Of a stretch of 64,000 bases of DNA, positions 23,829 through 31,867 are shown one piece after another (within the stretch, counting starts at the first letter, position 1; each line of letters begins with the position of its first letter). This DNA is from a virus. The DNA lies in IMG/VR virus record IMGVR_UViG_3300038441_000779, positions 1 through 64,000 of that record, one strand, 5' to 3'. The position numbers and the translations under genes were made by a program. The notes beneath the pieces are model-generated. The model worked only from the letters and a program-made list of their open reading frames with translations, searched no databases and was not told the DNA's origin.

Positions 23829-24629
23829 TTAACCCAGGTAATCAGGTTTGTTGCCGGCGAAGTTGATGACGTTGAGAGGGTTACACTTCAGGTGTTCACC
23901 TTCTTTCGGGGCATCCGGAACAACAATGAAGTCGAGCAGTTTGTTGGTGTCCTGGACGCTGAAACTGGTGAAGTCCAGTTCGCACTCAAACGCACTGTCA
24001 GTAGTCATGGTGATCAGACCACCTTCATTGATCACCAGGCCAATGTTTTGACCGCAGGCTTCCACACCAACATGTACCGCGCCGTTAACCGCACCCAACG
24101 AGAAACTACCTGGAACGCTGAAACTGAAAATCACTTCCAGCCAGTTACCGTCACGGCGGTTCCAAACACACCATTTGTCGTCGCGTTTCTCGAAACGCAC
24201 CGGCCGTGCAAATTGCCGATGGAAAGTAATTTGGAAAACGGCATGTTGGGTATAGACCTGGTGCATCATGACATCATTGCCATAAGGCCCTTTAACAACT
24301 TCAACTTCGGCCTCTTCCCCATAGCTCCGCGCGAGGAGTTTGACGAGGTTGGCAAAAGTATCTACCGCAACATCAGAGCCGTCTGGATTTAATGTAAACA
24401 GCCCGTCTTTGTTGAGGTGCATTGAGGCTGGTAGAGCGGACACCCCGCCCATGTAGCCGAACATCGGTTGCATCCCCCCAACAACATTGGAGATACGGTG
24501 TCCCATGGAAATAACACCCACTGGCGTGGTGAGTGGATTTTTCGAATAACCTGGGCTGTAGATCTCTTCGAGCGAAGGTTGTGAAAATTGAGCGCCTTCA
24601 ACCAGAACATTCAGCATAATCTTTTTCAT
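23829..24629 (-). CDS. Hypothetical protein (266 aa)
   Basis: Beta-rich soluble protein; segments such as WLEVIFSFSVPGSFSLGAVN and GLVINEGGLITMTTDS alternate short strands with turns. The final part (SFSVQDTNKLLDFIVVPD) is a short helix-strand. There is no signal peptide. AAGGAT lies 8 nt before the ATG. Could be a structural protein; function unknown. Confidence 0.8.
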   Translation of the reverse strand: MKKIMLNVLVEGAQFSQPSLEEIYSPGYSKNPLTTPVGVISMGHRISNVVGGMQPMFGYMGGVSALPASMHLNKDGLFTLNPDGSDVAVDTFANLVKLLARSYGEEAEVEVVKGPYGNDVMMHQVYTQHAVFQITFHRQFARPVRFEKRDDKWCVWNRRDGNWLEVIFSFSVPGSFSLGAVNGAVHVGVEACGQNIGLVINEGGLITMTTDSAFECELDFTSFSVQDTNKLLDFIVVPDAPKEGEHLKCNPLNVINFAGNKPDYLG

Positions 24630-24659
24630 AACAATTTATCCTTGGTAATTAATAGAACG

Positions 24660-25988
24660 TTATCGACAGAAACCGTTGTAAGGTACCAGTGCAGTCTTTT
24701 CTTTCTCGCCTACGAACCAGTACTTGTCCGAGGGTTTCAGCTTGGCCGTGCCGAACTCACCTTTCGTGAAGTTCTTACGCCACCATTTGTTCTTGGCTTC
24801 GTCGTAACCCAGAACAGTAAGCGTGTCGCCAGGCAACTTGAGCTCGGTAACTTCTGTTACTCCGCCTTCATCAACCAGGTGATATCCGAATAGGGATTTG
24901 AAGGGATACGTGTAATAACGTTTACCTTCGAGCTGCCCGCCAGCGAAGTCAACTGAGCAGTTAGCTACAACGGTGTAACGACCAACTTGCATTTTGGTCA
25001 GCCCCCATTGCCACAGGCCATAGCCAATAGCAGCCAGGATGATCAAAGCAAGAGGCCAGAAAATTAGCCGACGGATCTTCTTCTTGCGTTTTTCTTCTTG
25101 CACACGTTCGAGTGCCGCCAGAGCCAGAATAGCCGGATCCTGAGAAACTTCGCCTTCCTGTGGATTCAATTGCTCTACATGTTGCTTAAGCGCATCGATA
25201 AACTCAGGGACGGTGAGGTCTTTGTTAGCCAGCAGGGCACCACGAATGTTGCCTTGACGTACGTGTTCTTTGCTACCTGGGCGCGGCGGCGCCTGGAGCG
25301 GGTCACCGGTCAAGAAATTCCCGCCGCGAGGCCATTCGCCGGTACGTGGCCACGGAGTATCAGGCTGCACCCCACGAGTGAATTTGGAGTAGATCTTGTG
25401 CTCGTCGAAGTAGTTCATCAGGGTCAAGTAGTGACTGTACATGTACCCTTGTCGAGCCTCTTCATCCATAGGCCCGACTTCTTGAACGAACACACCGTCA
25501 CCCTGGTACTTCAACCCAGGCATGAGCTTCTCGATTCCGGCGATATGCTCAGGCGCCAGACCGAGTTCGGTAGTGATGCGCATTTGATGATTGTTTTCTT
25601 TACGACCCATAGCTACTCGCGTTGATGGTGCATCAGATCCAAAATGCATGTGCTCATCAATTTGATCCAACGCTTTGAGGTTAATGACAGAACCATCCGG
25701 CAACCACTGGACGATACCGCCGATGTCGGTGATCTCCCAACGACAGGCAATGGCGACATCACCGGTATCCAACCACGTCCAGCCTTCCCCACGACGAACG
25801 TAATACCGCATCCCCTGCTTGAGGATGTCACCCTCTACTGCCCCAGGAATTACAAACCCCATCTGGGCTTCTGGTTCCGGTCGAGGAGTCTTAACCGGAG
25901 GCATTGCCGTTCCCACCGCTACATCTGGCAGACCAGGAATAGCGCTCTCCAAAACAGTTGTATCGTCAGTACCATTATTATCTTTCAT
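24660..25988 (-). CDS. Single-span membrane protein (442 aa)
   Basis: Residues 1-300 are soluble and Pro-rich, probably cytoplasmic. A basic stop (EEKRKKKIRR) precedes one hydrophobic span (LIFWPLALIILAAIGYGLW, about 312-331), and the last 110 residues contain two Cys far apart (NCSVDF and GFCR) suited to a periplasmic disulfide. The topology is thus N-in, C-out. A long cytoplasmic part joined to a small outer domain suggests a membrane sensor, anchor or host-envelope factor; no family is recognised. Confidence 0.8.
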   Translation of the reverse strand: MKDNNGTDDTTVLESAIPGLPDVAVGTAMPPVKTPRPEPEAQMGFVIPGAVEGDILKQGMRYYVRRGEGWTWLDTGDVAIACRWEITDIGGIVQWLPDGSVINLKALDQIDEHMHFGSDAPSTRVAMGRKENNHQMRITTELGLAPEHIAGIEKLMPGLKYQGDGVFVQEVGPMDEEARQGYMYSHYLTLMNYFDEHKIYSKFTRGVQPDTPWPRTGEWPRGGNFLTGDPLQAPPRPGSKEHVRQGNIRGALLANKDLTVPEFIDALKQHVEQLNPQEGEVSQDPAILALAALERVQEEKRKKKIRRLIFWPLALIILAAIGYGLWQWGLTKMQVGRYTVVANCSVDFAGGQLEGKRYYTYPFKSLFGYHLVDEGGVTEVTELKLPGDTLTVLGYDEAKNKWWRKNFTKGEFGTAKLKPSDKYWFVGEKEKTALVPYNGFCR

Positions 25989-26019
25989 GCAGCCCCCATT
26001 ACAAATTAAATAAACCTAA

Positions 26020-26047
26020 CCCTACCTGCCCCCGGGGACAGATAGGG
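26020..26047 (-). terminator. Terminator-like hairpin
   Basis: Imperfect palindrome (CCCTA-CTG-CCCC and complement, two mismatches) between two leftward genes, followed on the minus strand by a U-rich stretch. It ends the unit of the gene at 26054-26608. Confidence 0.65.
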
Positions 26048-26053
26048 CCAGAT

Positions 26054-26608
26054 TCAACTTACCAACCGAGTACGTTTAAAAGGTATGCTGATACGTTTAT
26101 CAGGCTGGTCCATGTCTCGGAAGTACAGAACAGCGTGACTGGTAGTCGGCGAGAAGTCCTTGTTGACGTACAACATGTAGTTCTTACCGTCCACCGGTAC
26201 CGGCAGGTGTGGCCGCAGATGCATCAACACGTAGTTGAAGATCCGCAGATACTTGTGCTCGTAGAACTCGTCGATGATCGCTGCAATACGCGGACCTACC
26301 TGGCAACCGAACAATTCGGGTTTCTGCTCAGTGCGGGCACGGTGTTGGCAAACAAAGATCAACTGTGAGTCTACGTCTTCGTTGTTGAGGAATTTCTTGA
26401 TTGGTGTTTCTGGATTGTGGATCATTTCGATCAGGCAGTCCAGGCCGAACAAGAATTCACGAATAAGGTATTTTGCATCCCGCCCAAAAATGTCTACCAA
26501 CTCCTGGGTCAACTCCGGACCGAATACTTGGTCGTAGTAATTCTTGGTGATAGCCCCCAACAGGTGATGCCCGTGGAAACTAGCTTCCATCTTCTTAGCC
26601 CCTTTCAT
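26054..26608 (-). CDS. Hypothetical protein (184 aa), paralogue of the upstream gene
   Basis: It aligns with the neighbouring 26677-27243: IREFLFGLDCLIEMI against LPEFVYGLDHMHEIT, KYLRIFNYVLMHL against DYLNVFFRVMHAV, DGKNYMLYV against DGRKCKLRL, and the end RISIPFKRTRL against KVLKLPFFLNRL. The common fold is helical followed by a C-terminal beta sheet. It has its own promoter (26644-26681). Function unknown. Confidence 0.85.
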   Translation of the reverse strand: MKGAKKMEASFHGHHLLGAITKNYYDQVFGPELTQELVDIFGRDAKYLIREFLFGLDCLIEMIHNPETPIKKFLNNEDVDSQLIFVCQHRARTEQKPELFGCQVGPRIAAIIDEFYEHKYLRIFNYVLMHLRPHLPVPVDGKNYMLYVNKDFSPTTSHAVLYFRDMDQPDKRISIPFKRTRLVS

Positions 26609-26643
26609 AAAGGTCGCCTCTACTAAAACTGTTTAACGTCTCC

Positions 26644-26681
26644 CCCTAGTAATGTAGCTTTGAATATGTGTAGAAGTTAAA
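26644..26681 (-). promoter_or_regulatory. Leftward early-type promoter (TACATTAC core)
   Basis: The minus strand has TTTAACTTCTAC and, after a spacer, TACATTAC (26649-26656) followed by TAGGGG. The stop codon of the upstream paralogue (26677-26679) is part of the upstream element. The core lies 41 nt before the next ATG. Confidence 0.65.
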
Positions 26682-27243
26682 TAGCACCAGCCATCTGAAT
26701 GACCGAACGTCTTGCCCCCGCTGCCTGGAGACTCTTGCCCAAACGATTCAGGAAGAAAGGCAGTTTAAGAACCTTGTGCTCTGTAACGTCCACATACTCA
26801 AAAACTGCAAACATGGGGTGTGGTGTTTTGATCTCTAATCGCAATTTGCACTTACGCCCGTCCAGCGTGAACTCAAGCTGGTTATTACCCACAGCGTGCA
26901 TAACCCGGAAGAATACGTTTAAATAATCCTGCTTAAGAAACTCGCCAATAGCTGCCCATGTAACCGGACCCACTGACTTTATTTTCCAGGTAAAGTCATT
27001 CTTGTGGAGTTTACATTTGTTAAAGACGCGATTAGCCTCGGTGCGCACCGAGTAGGTATCGTGGGTTTCCAGAATACGGTTGGACTTGAAATGTTCGCTT
27101 TCGGTGATCTCGTGCATGTGATCCAAACCGTAAACAAATTCTGGAAGCATTTTGATCGGCAGCAATCCGTTAACAAAAATGCTCGAGATGTCATCCGACA
27201 AGTAAGCGGCATGACGATCGTAATACTCTTGAAGGGTTTCCAT
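26677..27243 (-). CDS. Hypothetical protein (188 aa), paralogue of the downstream gene
   Basis: The ATG at 27243 has an AAAGGA site at 9 nt, preferred to the GTG at 27249. The order is an N-terminal helical half, a FVYGLDHMHEI helix, then a C-terminal sheet (LEFTLDGRKCKLRLEI, MFAVFEYVDV). It is clearly related to 26054-26608 over most of its length, a tandem duplication with strong divergence. It carries a basic, Ala-rich C-terminal tail that the paralogue lacks. Function unknown. Confidence 0.85.
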   Translation of the reverse strand: METLQEYYDRHAAYLSDDISSIFVNGLLPIKMLPEFVYGLDHMHEITESEHFKSNRILETHDTYSVRTEANRVFNKCKLHKNDFTWKIKSVGPVTWAAIGEFLKQDYLNVFFRVMHAVGNNQLEFTLDGRKCKLRLEIKTPHPMFAVFEYVDVTEHKVLKLPFFLNRLGKSLQAAGARRSVIQMAGAI

Positions 27244-27265
27244 TACCACAATTCCTTTATGCGTA

Positions 27266-27290
27266 AATGCGCAATATATTAGCAGGTTTG
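27266..27290 (-). promoter_or_regulatory. Leftward promoter, TATATTGC variant
   Basis: The minus strand reads CTGCTAATATATTGCGC; the core TATATTGC at 27271-27278 differs by one base from TATATTAC. It lies between the terminator at 27319-27348 and the gene starting at 27243. The upstream element is poorly conserved here. Confidence 0.45.
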
Positions 27291-27318
27291 TTATATTTTA
27301 CCAAAATGCAGCCATAAC

Positions 27319-27348
27319 CCTACCCTAACCCGTTAAGGTTAGGGTAGG
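27319..27348 (-). terminator. Terminator hairpin
   Basis: Perfect 12-bp stem (CCTACCCTAACC and its complement) with a 6-nt loop, 11 nt after the stop of the 27359-27943 gene. The U tract is weak. Confidence 0.65.
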
Positions 27349-27358
27349 TGGCTACTAA

Positions 27359-27943
27359 TTAAACGTTTTCAGCATCCAGCTGACCGTAGTCAGTTTCTGG
27401 GATGATGACTACCGGCGCGGTACCAGCTACCCATTCCAGGGTACCTTCGAAGGTATCGCCAACCAGGACAGCGGTGGTGCCACCTGGAGCAACGGTAACG
27501 GTCGGGATATCGTATTTCAGGTTGGCACGCAGCATTGCTTCTACTGCGGCCGGAATACCTGCTTCTTCGATACCCGCGGCGATGACGATACCGACTTTGA
27601 CGTCAGGACCATCAACGTAGGAGTACAAGCCGGCTTCGGTCTGCGCTTCGAGAGCATTCAGATCAGCCAGGGCTTCGGTGTTCTTCAGGGTATACAGTTC
27701 CAGGTCGGTTGCGGCAGGTGCCGGAGTCCAGGACTGGTTGATACCGCGGAAGTTACGCGAAACCGAAGTAACGGTGGAAGAACGACGGGTGTCACCGTCG
27801 GTTTTGACGATAGCGCTGATAGTTACATCAGCGAAAGTCAGATCGGTGAACAACGCCAAATAAGTTGGGTTGCTCTGATAACGATCCAGGTTAAAACTGA
27901 GGAAGCGTTCGAAGAACAGTTCCAAGTGCTGTTTAGCAGCCAT
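27359..27943 (-). CDS. Virion-type protein (194 aa), paralogue of 5242-5820
   Basis: The N-terminus (LELFFERFLSFNLDRYQSNP, then LTFADVTISAI) matches that of the first gene of the rightward tail block. The middle part (GIVIAAGIEEAGIPAAVEAM) and the Thr/Val-rich end are compatible with the same fold. Its composition is GC-rich and Ala/Thr-rich like virion proteins, unlike the small early genes around it. It is next to the chaperonin gene and could be one of its clients, but that is speculation. Confidence 0.8.
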   Translation of the reverse strand: MAAKQHLELFFERFLSFNLDRYQSNPTYLALFTDLTFADVTISAIVKTDGDTRRSSTVTSVSRNFRGINQSWTPAPAATDLELYTLKNTEALADLNALEAQTEAGLYSYVDGPDVKVGIVIAAGIEEAGIPAAVEAMLRANLKYDIPTVTVAPGGTTAVLVGDTFEGTLEWVAGTAPVVIIPETDYGQLDAENV

Positions 27944-27966
27944 GACACACCCCTTTGTGAGTACCT

Positions 27967-27989
27967 TACCCAGACAAAGTGTCTAGGTA
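27967..27989 (-). other. Intergenic hairpin
   Basis: Ten-bp stem with one mismatch (TACCCAGACA / TGTCTAGGTA) and a 3-nt loop, between two leftward genes, no U tract. Confidence 0.45.
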
Positions 27990-27996
27990 TAAGATC

Positions 27997-28200
27997 TCAC
28001 TGGTATATCAATGTCAGCACTACACCAATAGGCAAAGTTGCCAGGAAACACGTGTTGCGACTAAAATTAGTCAGTAGTACTAGTCCGGACAAAGCCAATG
28101 CAAAAAGATAAGGCCCCTTCATCTGAATAGCGTAACCGACAATCATCCAGAATGTAAGGAACCACTTATCTTCCCACAACAATCTCATACGTTCAGTCAT
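27997..28200 (-). CDS. Small membrane protein (67 aa)
   Basis: Almost wholly hydrophobic after a charged N-terminus (MTERMRLLWEDK). Two or three membrane spans are likely, for example YLFALALSGLVLL and FLATLPIGVVLTLI. GGGAG precedes the ATG. It lies just downstream of the chaperonin gene. A holin-like role is conceivable by size and topology, but the promoter context suggests an early gene; function unknown. Confidence 0.75.
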   Translation of the reverse strand: MTERMRLLWEDKWFLTFWMIVGYAIQMKGPYLFALALSGLVLLTNFSRNTCFLATLPIGVVLTLIYQ

Positions 28201-28215
28201 TTAAACTCCCTAACT

Positions 28216-28244
28216 ACTGGGAGGAGTTTCCCCCTCCCGGCAGT
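28216..28244 (-). other. Intergenic hairpin after the chaperonin gene
   Basis: Stem ACT-GGGAGG / CCTCCC-AGT with a 3-nt bulge, 9 nt after the chaperonin stop codon. No U tract; possible attenuating or mRNA 3'-end protecting element. Confidence 0.5.
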
Positions 28245-28252
28245 CTTACTTA

Positions 28253-29920
28253 TTAATTGCCCAGGCTAACAGAGTCCAGTTTGTTGCTGACCATGATGCT
28301 CGACATGTTCGCCAGGATCTTGGCAGTCTGCATACCACCTTTCAGAGCGGTGATGGACGCGTAGGCCGTGTCGTAGATCCCGAGTTCTTCAGGCTGGCCA
28401 CGACGACCGGTTGCCAGATCGAGTACATCTTTCTGCTCGTTGGCGTCCTGGAAGATACCTTCCATGAGGATTTCGTTTTGCTTGTGCGCAACGTCGATAA
28501 CCCCACCGAGGATAGCCTTCCATTCGTTCGGGAACCAGATGGTTTCCGGGCCGGCGACTTCCTGCTCCACGAGCACCGCTACGGTGTCCATTGCCTTGAT
28601 GAGGGTAGTACCAACCCCAGGCACGATACCGTTCACCAGCGCGCTCTTGACCGCCTTGATGACGTCTTCGAAACGGTCCTTACGTTCCTTCACGTCAGAT
28701 TCGGTTTCGCCACCGACCCAGATGGTGATTACCTTACCGGTCATATTCCGGATACGGGTTTCGTCGAAACGAGCACGACGGTTGAAACGGTTCAGTCCGT
28801 CATAGTTACCCAGCGCTTCACTGATCTCTTCCACACGCTCAACGATACGCGCCTTGGCTGCTTCACCAGGTTCGAAGATCGAACGTACGTTGTTGGTAGT
28901 GAGCGGATCGGTAACCATGGTGATGTCGGTGTGCAGTACCTGGTCCAGGTTGGCGAACATAGGAACACCGAACATGATAGCCAGGTCTTGCATCATCAGG
29001 CTCCCTACCGAGCCACCAGCACCGTTTACACGGCAACCGACGAACTGCATGTTCAGAGGAACCTGTTGCTGGGCTGCCCGCTGTTGCAGAGCGCCGTTGA
29101 AAGCGATCACCACGTTGTCCATGTTGGTCTCGATCGAACGAGTGATCAACAGGACCGTGACCAGACCTTCTTCGTGTTTGACGTCCTTGAAATGTTCCAG
29201 TACCGCGAACAGATCTTTCGGATCGTTACCACGAATGTAGTCATCGACGATTACCGGAATATAACGATCATAGGTAACCTGGGTACGGTTCTTACCGGCA
29301 TACAGCGGGTTGCTGTAGACGATGCCCAGATTCAGACCGTCGGTACGCACGACTTTGTCTTCGGCTTCCACACCGTGAACCAGTTCGATTGATGGGAACG
29401 AGTCTTCGTTTTCACGATACAGGTTCACCACCAGCGACGACAGCTTGACGTCGTTGTTCGACGAGGTGCGGGCCATGTCGTACAGGCGCTTGTCAGACAC
29501 GTCGATGTGGATGGTGTTGTTCTGGAGCTCGGTGATCCACATCTGGCAGAGCTTGTCGATGAAAGCTTGTTCCTGGTAGGTATCGAACTCGCGATACAGC
29601 TTGAACAGTTCAGCCATCAGCAACGTGGTAGTGGTGGTACCGTCACCGCACTCTTCATCGGTCTTGATCGGTGCTTCGGTAGCCACCTTGTTGACCAGCT
29701 CTTTACGCGGGTCATTGAACTTGATGGAACGGGCAACGGTTACCCCGTCTTTGGTGACCTTGGGTTTGGTACCAGTGCTGATGACCGCCAGCTTACCGTT
29801 TGGGCCCATGGTCGCTACTACGGCCTTACGTACATCTTCGACCACTTCCGACACCAGTTCACCAGTTTGGGCGATGGTCAGGAAATCAACAATACCAGTG
29901 CTATTATCAAAACCGCGCAT
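28253..29920 (-). CDS. groEL: GroEL-like chaperonin (555 aa)
   Basis: The protein has the group I chaperonin signature: ATMGPNGKLAVI (36-47), TKDGVTVARSI (56-66), GDGTTTTTLL (92-101, holding the metal/ATP Asp at 93) and, near the C-terminus, KERKDRFEDVIKA (411-423) with Asp419 at the place of the catalytic Asp398 of GroEL. The length is close to GroEL (548), but the Gly-Gly-Met tail is missing and the end is DSVSLGN. No groES is visible in the window. phiEL and OBP encode chaperonins reported to work without a co-chaperonin; this gene fits that type. It has its own early-type promoter, 54 nt before the ATG. Confidence 0.95.
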   Translation of the reverse strand: MRGFDNSTGIVDFLTIAQTGELVSEVVEDVRKAVVATMGPNGKLAVISTGTKPKVTKDGVTVARSIKFNDPRKELVNKVATEAPIKTDEECGDGTTTTTLLMAELFKLYREFDTYQEQAFIDKLCQMWITELQNNTIHIDVSDKRLYDMARTSSNNDVKLSSLVVNLYRENEDSFPSIELVHGVEAEDKVVRTDGLNLGIVYSNPLYAGKNRTQVTYDRYIPVIVDDYIRGNDPKDLFAVLEHFKDVKHEEGLVTVLLITRSIETNMDNVVIAFNGALQQRAAQQQVPLNMQFVGCRVNGAGGSVGSLMMQDLAIMFGVPMFANLDQVLHTDITMVTDPLTTNNVRSIFEPGEAAKARIVERVEEISEALGNYDGLNRFNRRARFDETRIRNMTGKVITIWVGGETESDVKERKDRFEDVIKAVKSALVNGIVPGVGTTLIKAMDTVAVLVEQEVAGPETIWFPNEWKAILGGVIDVAHKQNEILMEGIFQDANEQKDVLDLATGRRGQPEELGIYDTAYASITALKGGMQTAKILANMSSIMVSNKLDSVSLGN

Positions 29921-29964
29921 TACGAGTACTCCAACTAATAAAAGAATTCTTTAATGTGCCTCTG

Positions 29965-29997
29965 CACACTATAGTAATATAGGCTTCAGTTATTTCT
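29965..29997 (-). promoter_or_regulatory. Leftward early-type promoter of the chaperonin gene
   Basis: The minus strand has AAATAACTGAAGCC followed by TATATTAC (29974-29981). The core is exact, 54 nt before the chaperonin ATG; the stop codon of the upstream gene (29990-29992) lies in the upstream element. Confidence 0.75.
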
Positions 29998-30613
29998 CAG
30001 CCGCATCGAATACTTCGCGTTCAAAGAACTTACGAAGCTGATGAATAGCTGCAATAGCTTTACCTACACCCTTAACTAACTCGTCGATCTGCTTAGCAGA
30101 ACGGTTGGCCAGATCATGCCGACCAGCATAGGGCACGGGCACCCAAATGACGATGGTCTTGTGGCAATCACCGATGCTGACACTGCCGGTACCGTTCCGC
30201 TCCAGGTTGTAGGAGACCAGACCGGTGTAGCGACTGTCTTCTGGATTCAGCCAGTGCTTGGCCACTACCGGATCTTTCTCCTCCTTCCCCCAACCTTTAT
30301 ACAGCTTGAGGAACTCCTTGAGCGTGTCTTGTAGCAGTTGTAGCTTGCTTTCCTGCTTGACCAAACCCACGTCGTCATCGATGTTGTGCAGGTGGACACG
30401 CACGCCGTCGATACCGATGTTCAGATGTCCATCCCAACTATAGTTGTAGTTCTCTGGAGCACCTTTCTTACGCTTCTCGTCGCTGATACGACAACTGGCG
30501 GTGAAACAGTAGTCCCAGTACGAAGTAGCCAGCGGATTAGTCGTACTGACGAACTCACGACCAATAACCGTTAACTGATCAAAGCAAACTGTGCCTTTAT
30601 CATAACCTTTCAT
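29990..30613 (-). CDS. Hypothetical protein (207 aa)
   Basis: The centre has strands around GHLNIGIDGVRVHL and a helix with LQLLQDTLKEFLKLY; a strand pair (GTGSVSIGDCHKTIVIWVP) and a long terminal helix follow. GAGG lies 8 nt before the ATG. It is the last gene before the chaperonin promoter. Function unknown; the sheet-plus-helix pattern resembles other unknowns of this phage. Confidence 0.8.
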   Translation of the reverse strand: MKGYDKGTVCFDQLTVIGREFVSTTNPLATSYWDYCFTASCRISDEKRKKGAPENYNYSWDGHLNIGIDGVRVHLHNIDDDVGLVKQESKLQLLQDTLKEFLKLYKGWGKEEKDPVVAKHWLNPEDSRYTGLVSYNLERNGTGSVSIGDCHKTIVIWVPVPYAGRHDLANRSAKQIDELVKGVGKAIAAIHQLRKFFEREVFDAAEK

Positions 30614-30646
30614 AACAGTTGCCTCAAAAATACAAAAAGATGAAAA

Positions 30647-30677
30647 CTAACCTCTACCTTATTCGGGTAGAGGTTAG
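30647..30677 (-). terminator. Strong intrinsic terminator
   Basis: Perfect 12-bp stem (CTAACCTCTACC and its complement), 7-nt loop, followed on the minus strand by TTTTCATCTTTTT. It ends the leftward unit that includes 30688-34016. Confidence 0.9.
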
Positions 30678-30687
30678 AATTTACTTA

Positions 30688-30957
30688 TTACGCTGCCTTC
30701 CGTACGAGGTAGTAGGTACCCTTGCGGTCCACGAACTTGTAGTCGGCTTTGCCCTCGATCGGACCCATCGCTACCATAGCCTCGATCTTCGAACCGAGGT
30801 TGAAGGCATTGTGGACCTTGCCCAGGACGTCGTCGGTAGTGAGGGCGTTGTCACCTACGTCTTTGACGATACGCACACCCTCGGCGCCTTTCACTTGTTC
30901 CATCAGCCGCTTGAATTCAGCAGTGCCCAGCTTTTGTTGTACTTTGATAGTAGCCAT
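30688..30957 (-). CDS. Small hypothetical protein (89 aa)
   Basis: Basic soluble protein; N-terminal helix (MATIKVQQKLGTAEFKRLME), a central Val/Asp-rich stretch and a C-terminal strand pair (KADYKFVDRKGTYYLVRKAA). GGAG before the ATG. It is the last gene before a strong terminator. Function unknown. Confidence 0.8.
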   Translation of the reverse strand: MATIKVQQKLGTAEFKRLMEQVKGAEGVRIVKDVGDNALTTDDVLGKVHNAFNLGSKIEAMVAMGPIEGKADYKFVDRKGTYYLVRKAA

Positions 30958-30966
30958 TGTGGCTCC

Positions 30967-31233
30967 TTAGAAATAATGGAAGAGGCAAATAACCGCGTAG
31001 ATACCCAGATAAACCCAACCGATCTTGTACAGCACGTGGAGTCTTGCTAATAGCTTGACCTCTTGGGTCTCCTTCATCTGGAAACCTTTACGACTAACCA
31101 TATGAAGGAACACAATGCTAGGCCCACCAGACTGTTGGATGATGATGTCCACCAAAATGTTCCTGATAACCAAACGGTAGATTATCATCCAGACGACAAG
31201 CGCCCCGGTCAGGATATGGATACCGACCATCAT
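30967..31233 (-). CDS. Small two-span membrane protein (88 aa)
   Basis: Hydrophobic segments at about 4-24 (ILTGALVVWMIIYRLVI) and 70-87 (IGWVYLGIYAVICLF) flank a charged middle part. Both ends would be on the same side of the membrane. The start overlaps the stop of 31230-31628 by 4 nt. One of several tiny membrane proteins in this unit (also 31643, 33115, 34625). Function unknown. Confidence 0.75.
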   Translation of the reverse strand: MMVGIHILTGALVVWMIIYRLVIRNILVDIIIQQSGGPSIVFLHMVSRKGFQMKETQEVKLLARLHVLYKIGWVYLGIYAVICLFHYF

Positions 31234-31628
31234 TCGACCAGCCTTTTAACGAAGTCTACCAACTTCTGCAAGTCGTAAACCTGGAAGTTGTCTGGCATCA
31301 TCCCGGTGATGTCGAACTCCTCTTCACCATTACGGTAGAACACCTGGATGCCACGGTGGCGTTCGACGTACATGTAGAACCGACCACCCTTGTCGTCCGG
31401 GTTTTCTTTGTCTGCGTGGATAGTGACATCCGCGAACGAGTTACCCAGGCAGTAGGTGTAGGTGATCGACCCCAGTTTGTCGAAGATCGTGCCAAAGCTG
31501 GTCTTGTGGCCGTAAGCTTCTTTGTCCCAGACGAACTTGTTGTCCTGCACCATTGTCAGCCAACGCAGGAAGACATCTTGCTCTGCCATGGTTGGGGTGT
31601 GAGTTACTTCTGCTGCTGTTGTTGTCAT
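31230..31628 (-). CDS. Hypothetical protein (132 aa)
   Basis: The N-terminus has a Thr-rich leader and a helix (MAEQDVFLRWLTMVQD); the middle is a sheet (GSITYTYCLGNSFADVTIHA, GRFYMYVERHRGIQVFYR), and the end a helix with LQKLVDFVKRLVE. GGAG precedes the ATG. It lies between two small membrane protein genes. Function unknown. Confidence 0.8.
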   Translation of the reverse strand: MTTTAAEVTHTPTMAEQDVFLRWLTMVQDNKFVWDKEAYGHKTSFGTIFDKLGSITYTYCLGNSFADVTIHADKENPDDKGGRFYMYVERHRGIQVFYRNGEEEFDITGMMPDNFQVYDLQKLVDFVKRLVE

Positions 31629-31642
31629 TACCGATTACTCCA

Positions 31643-31858
31643 TTAATACGAAAGGTTTGAGAAGGTACCCCAAGTGATGATTACCTGCATGGTAAACAAA
31701 CAACCTAGAACTACCTTCCCCCAGAAATCTTCCCGCCGAAAGAACTTAGTATAAGTCTTCGGTGAAAAATTGTACCCAATGTAACGATGCAACCACAACC
31801 GCACCAGGAAAACATAAACGGCAGTCAGTGCCATTAACCCAAGGTGGAAGTAGAGCAC
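31643..31858 (-). CDS. Small membrane protein (71 aa), GTG start
   Basis: GTG at 31858 follows AAGGAG by 5 nt. Spans at about 2-20 (LYFHLGLMALTAVYVFLV) and 48-66 (VVLGCLFTMQVIITW) flank a basic loop with RLWLHRYIGYNFSPKTYTK. It belongs to the set of two-span microproteins of this unit. Function unknown. Confidence 0.75.
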   Translation of the reverse strand: MLYFHLGLMALTAVYVFLVRLWLHRYIGYNFSPKTYTKFFRREDFWGKVVLGCLFTMQVIITWGTFSNLSY

Positions 31859-31867
31859 GTTTACTCC

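Noticed and set aside
27997-28200. Holin
   Set aside because: Size and membrane spans would fit, but there is no endolysin nearby and several similar two-span microproteins occur in the early-type region, so the call is unsupported.
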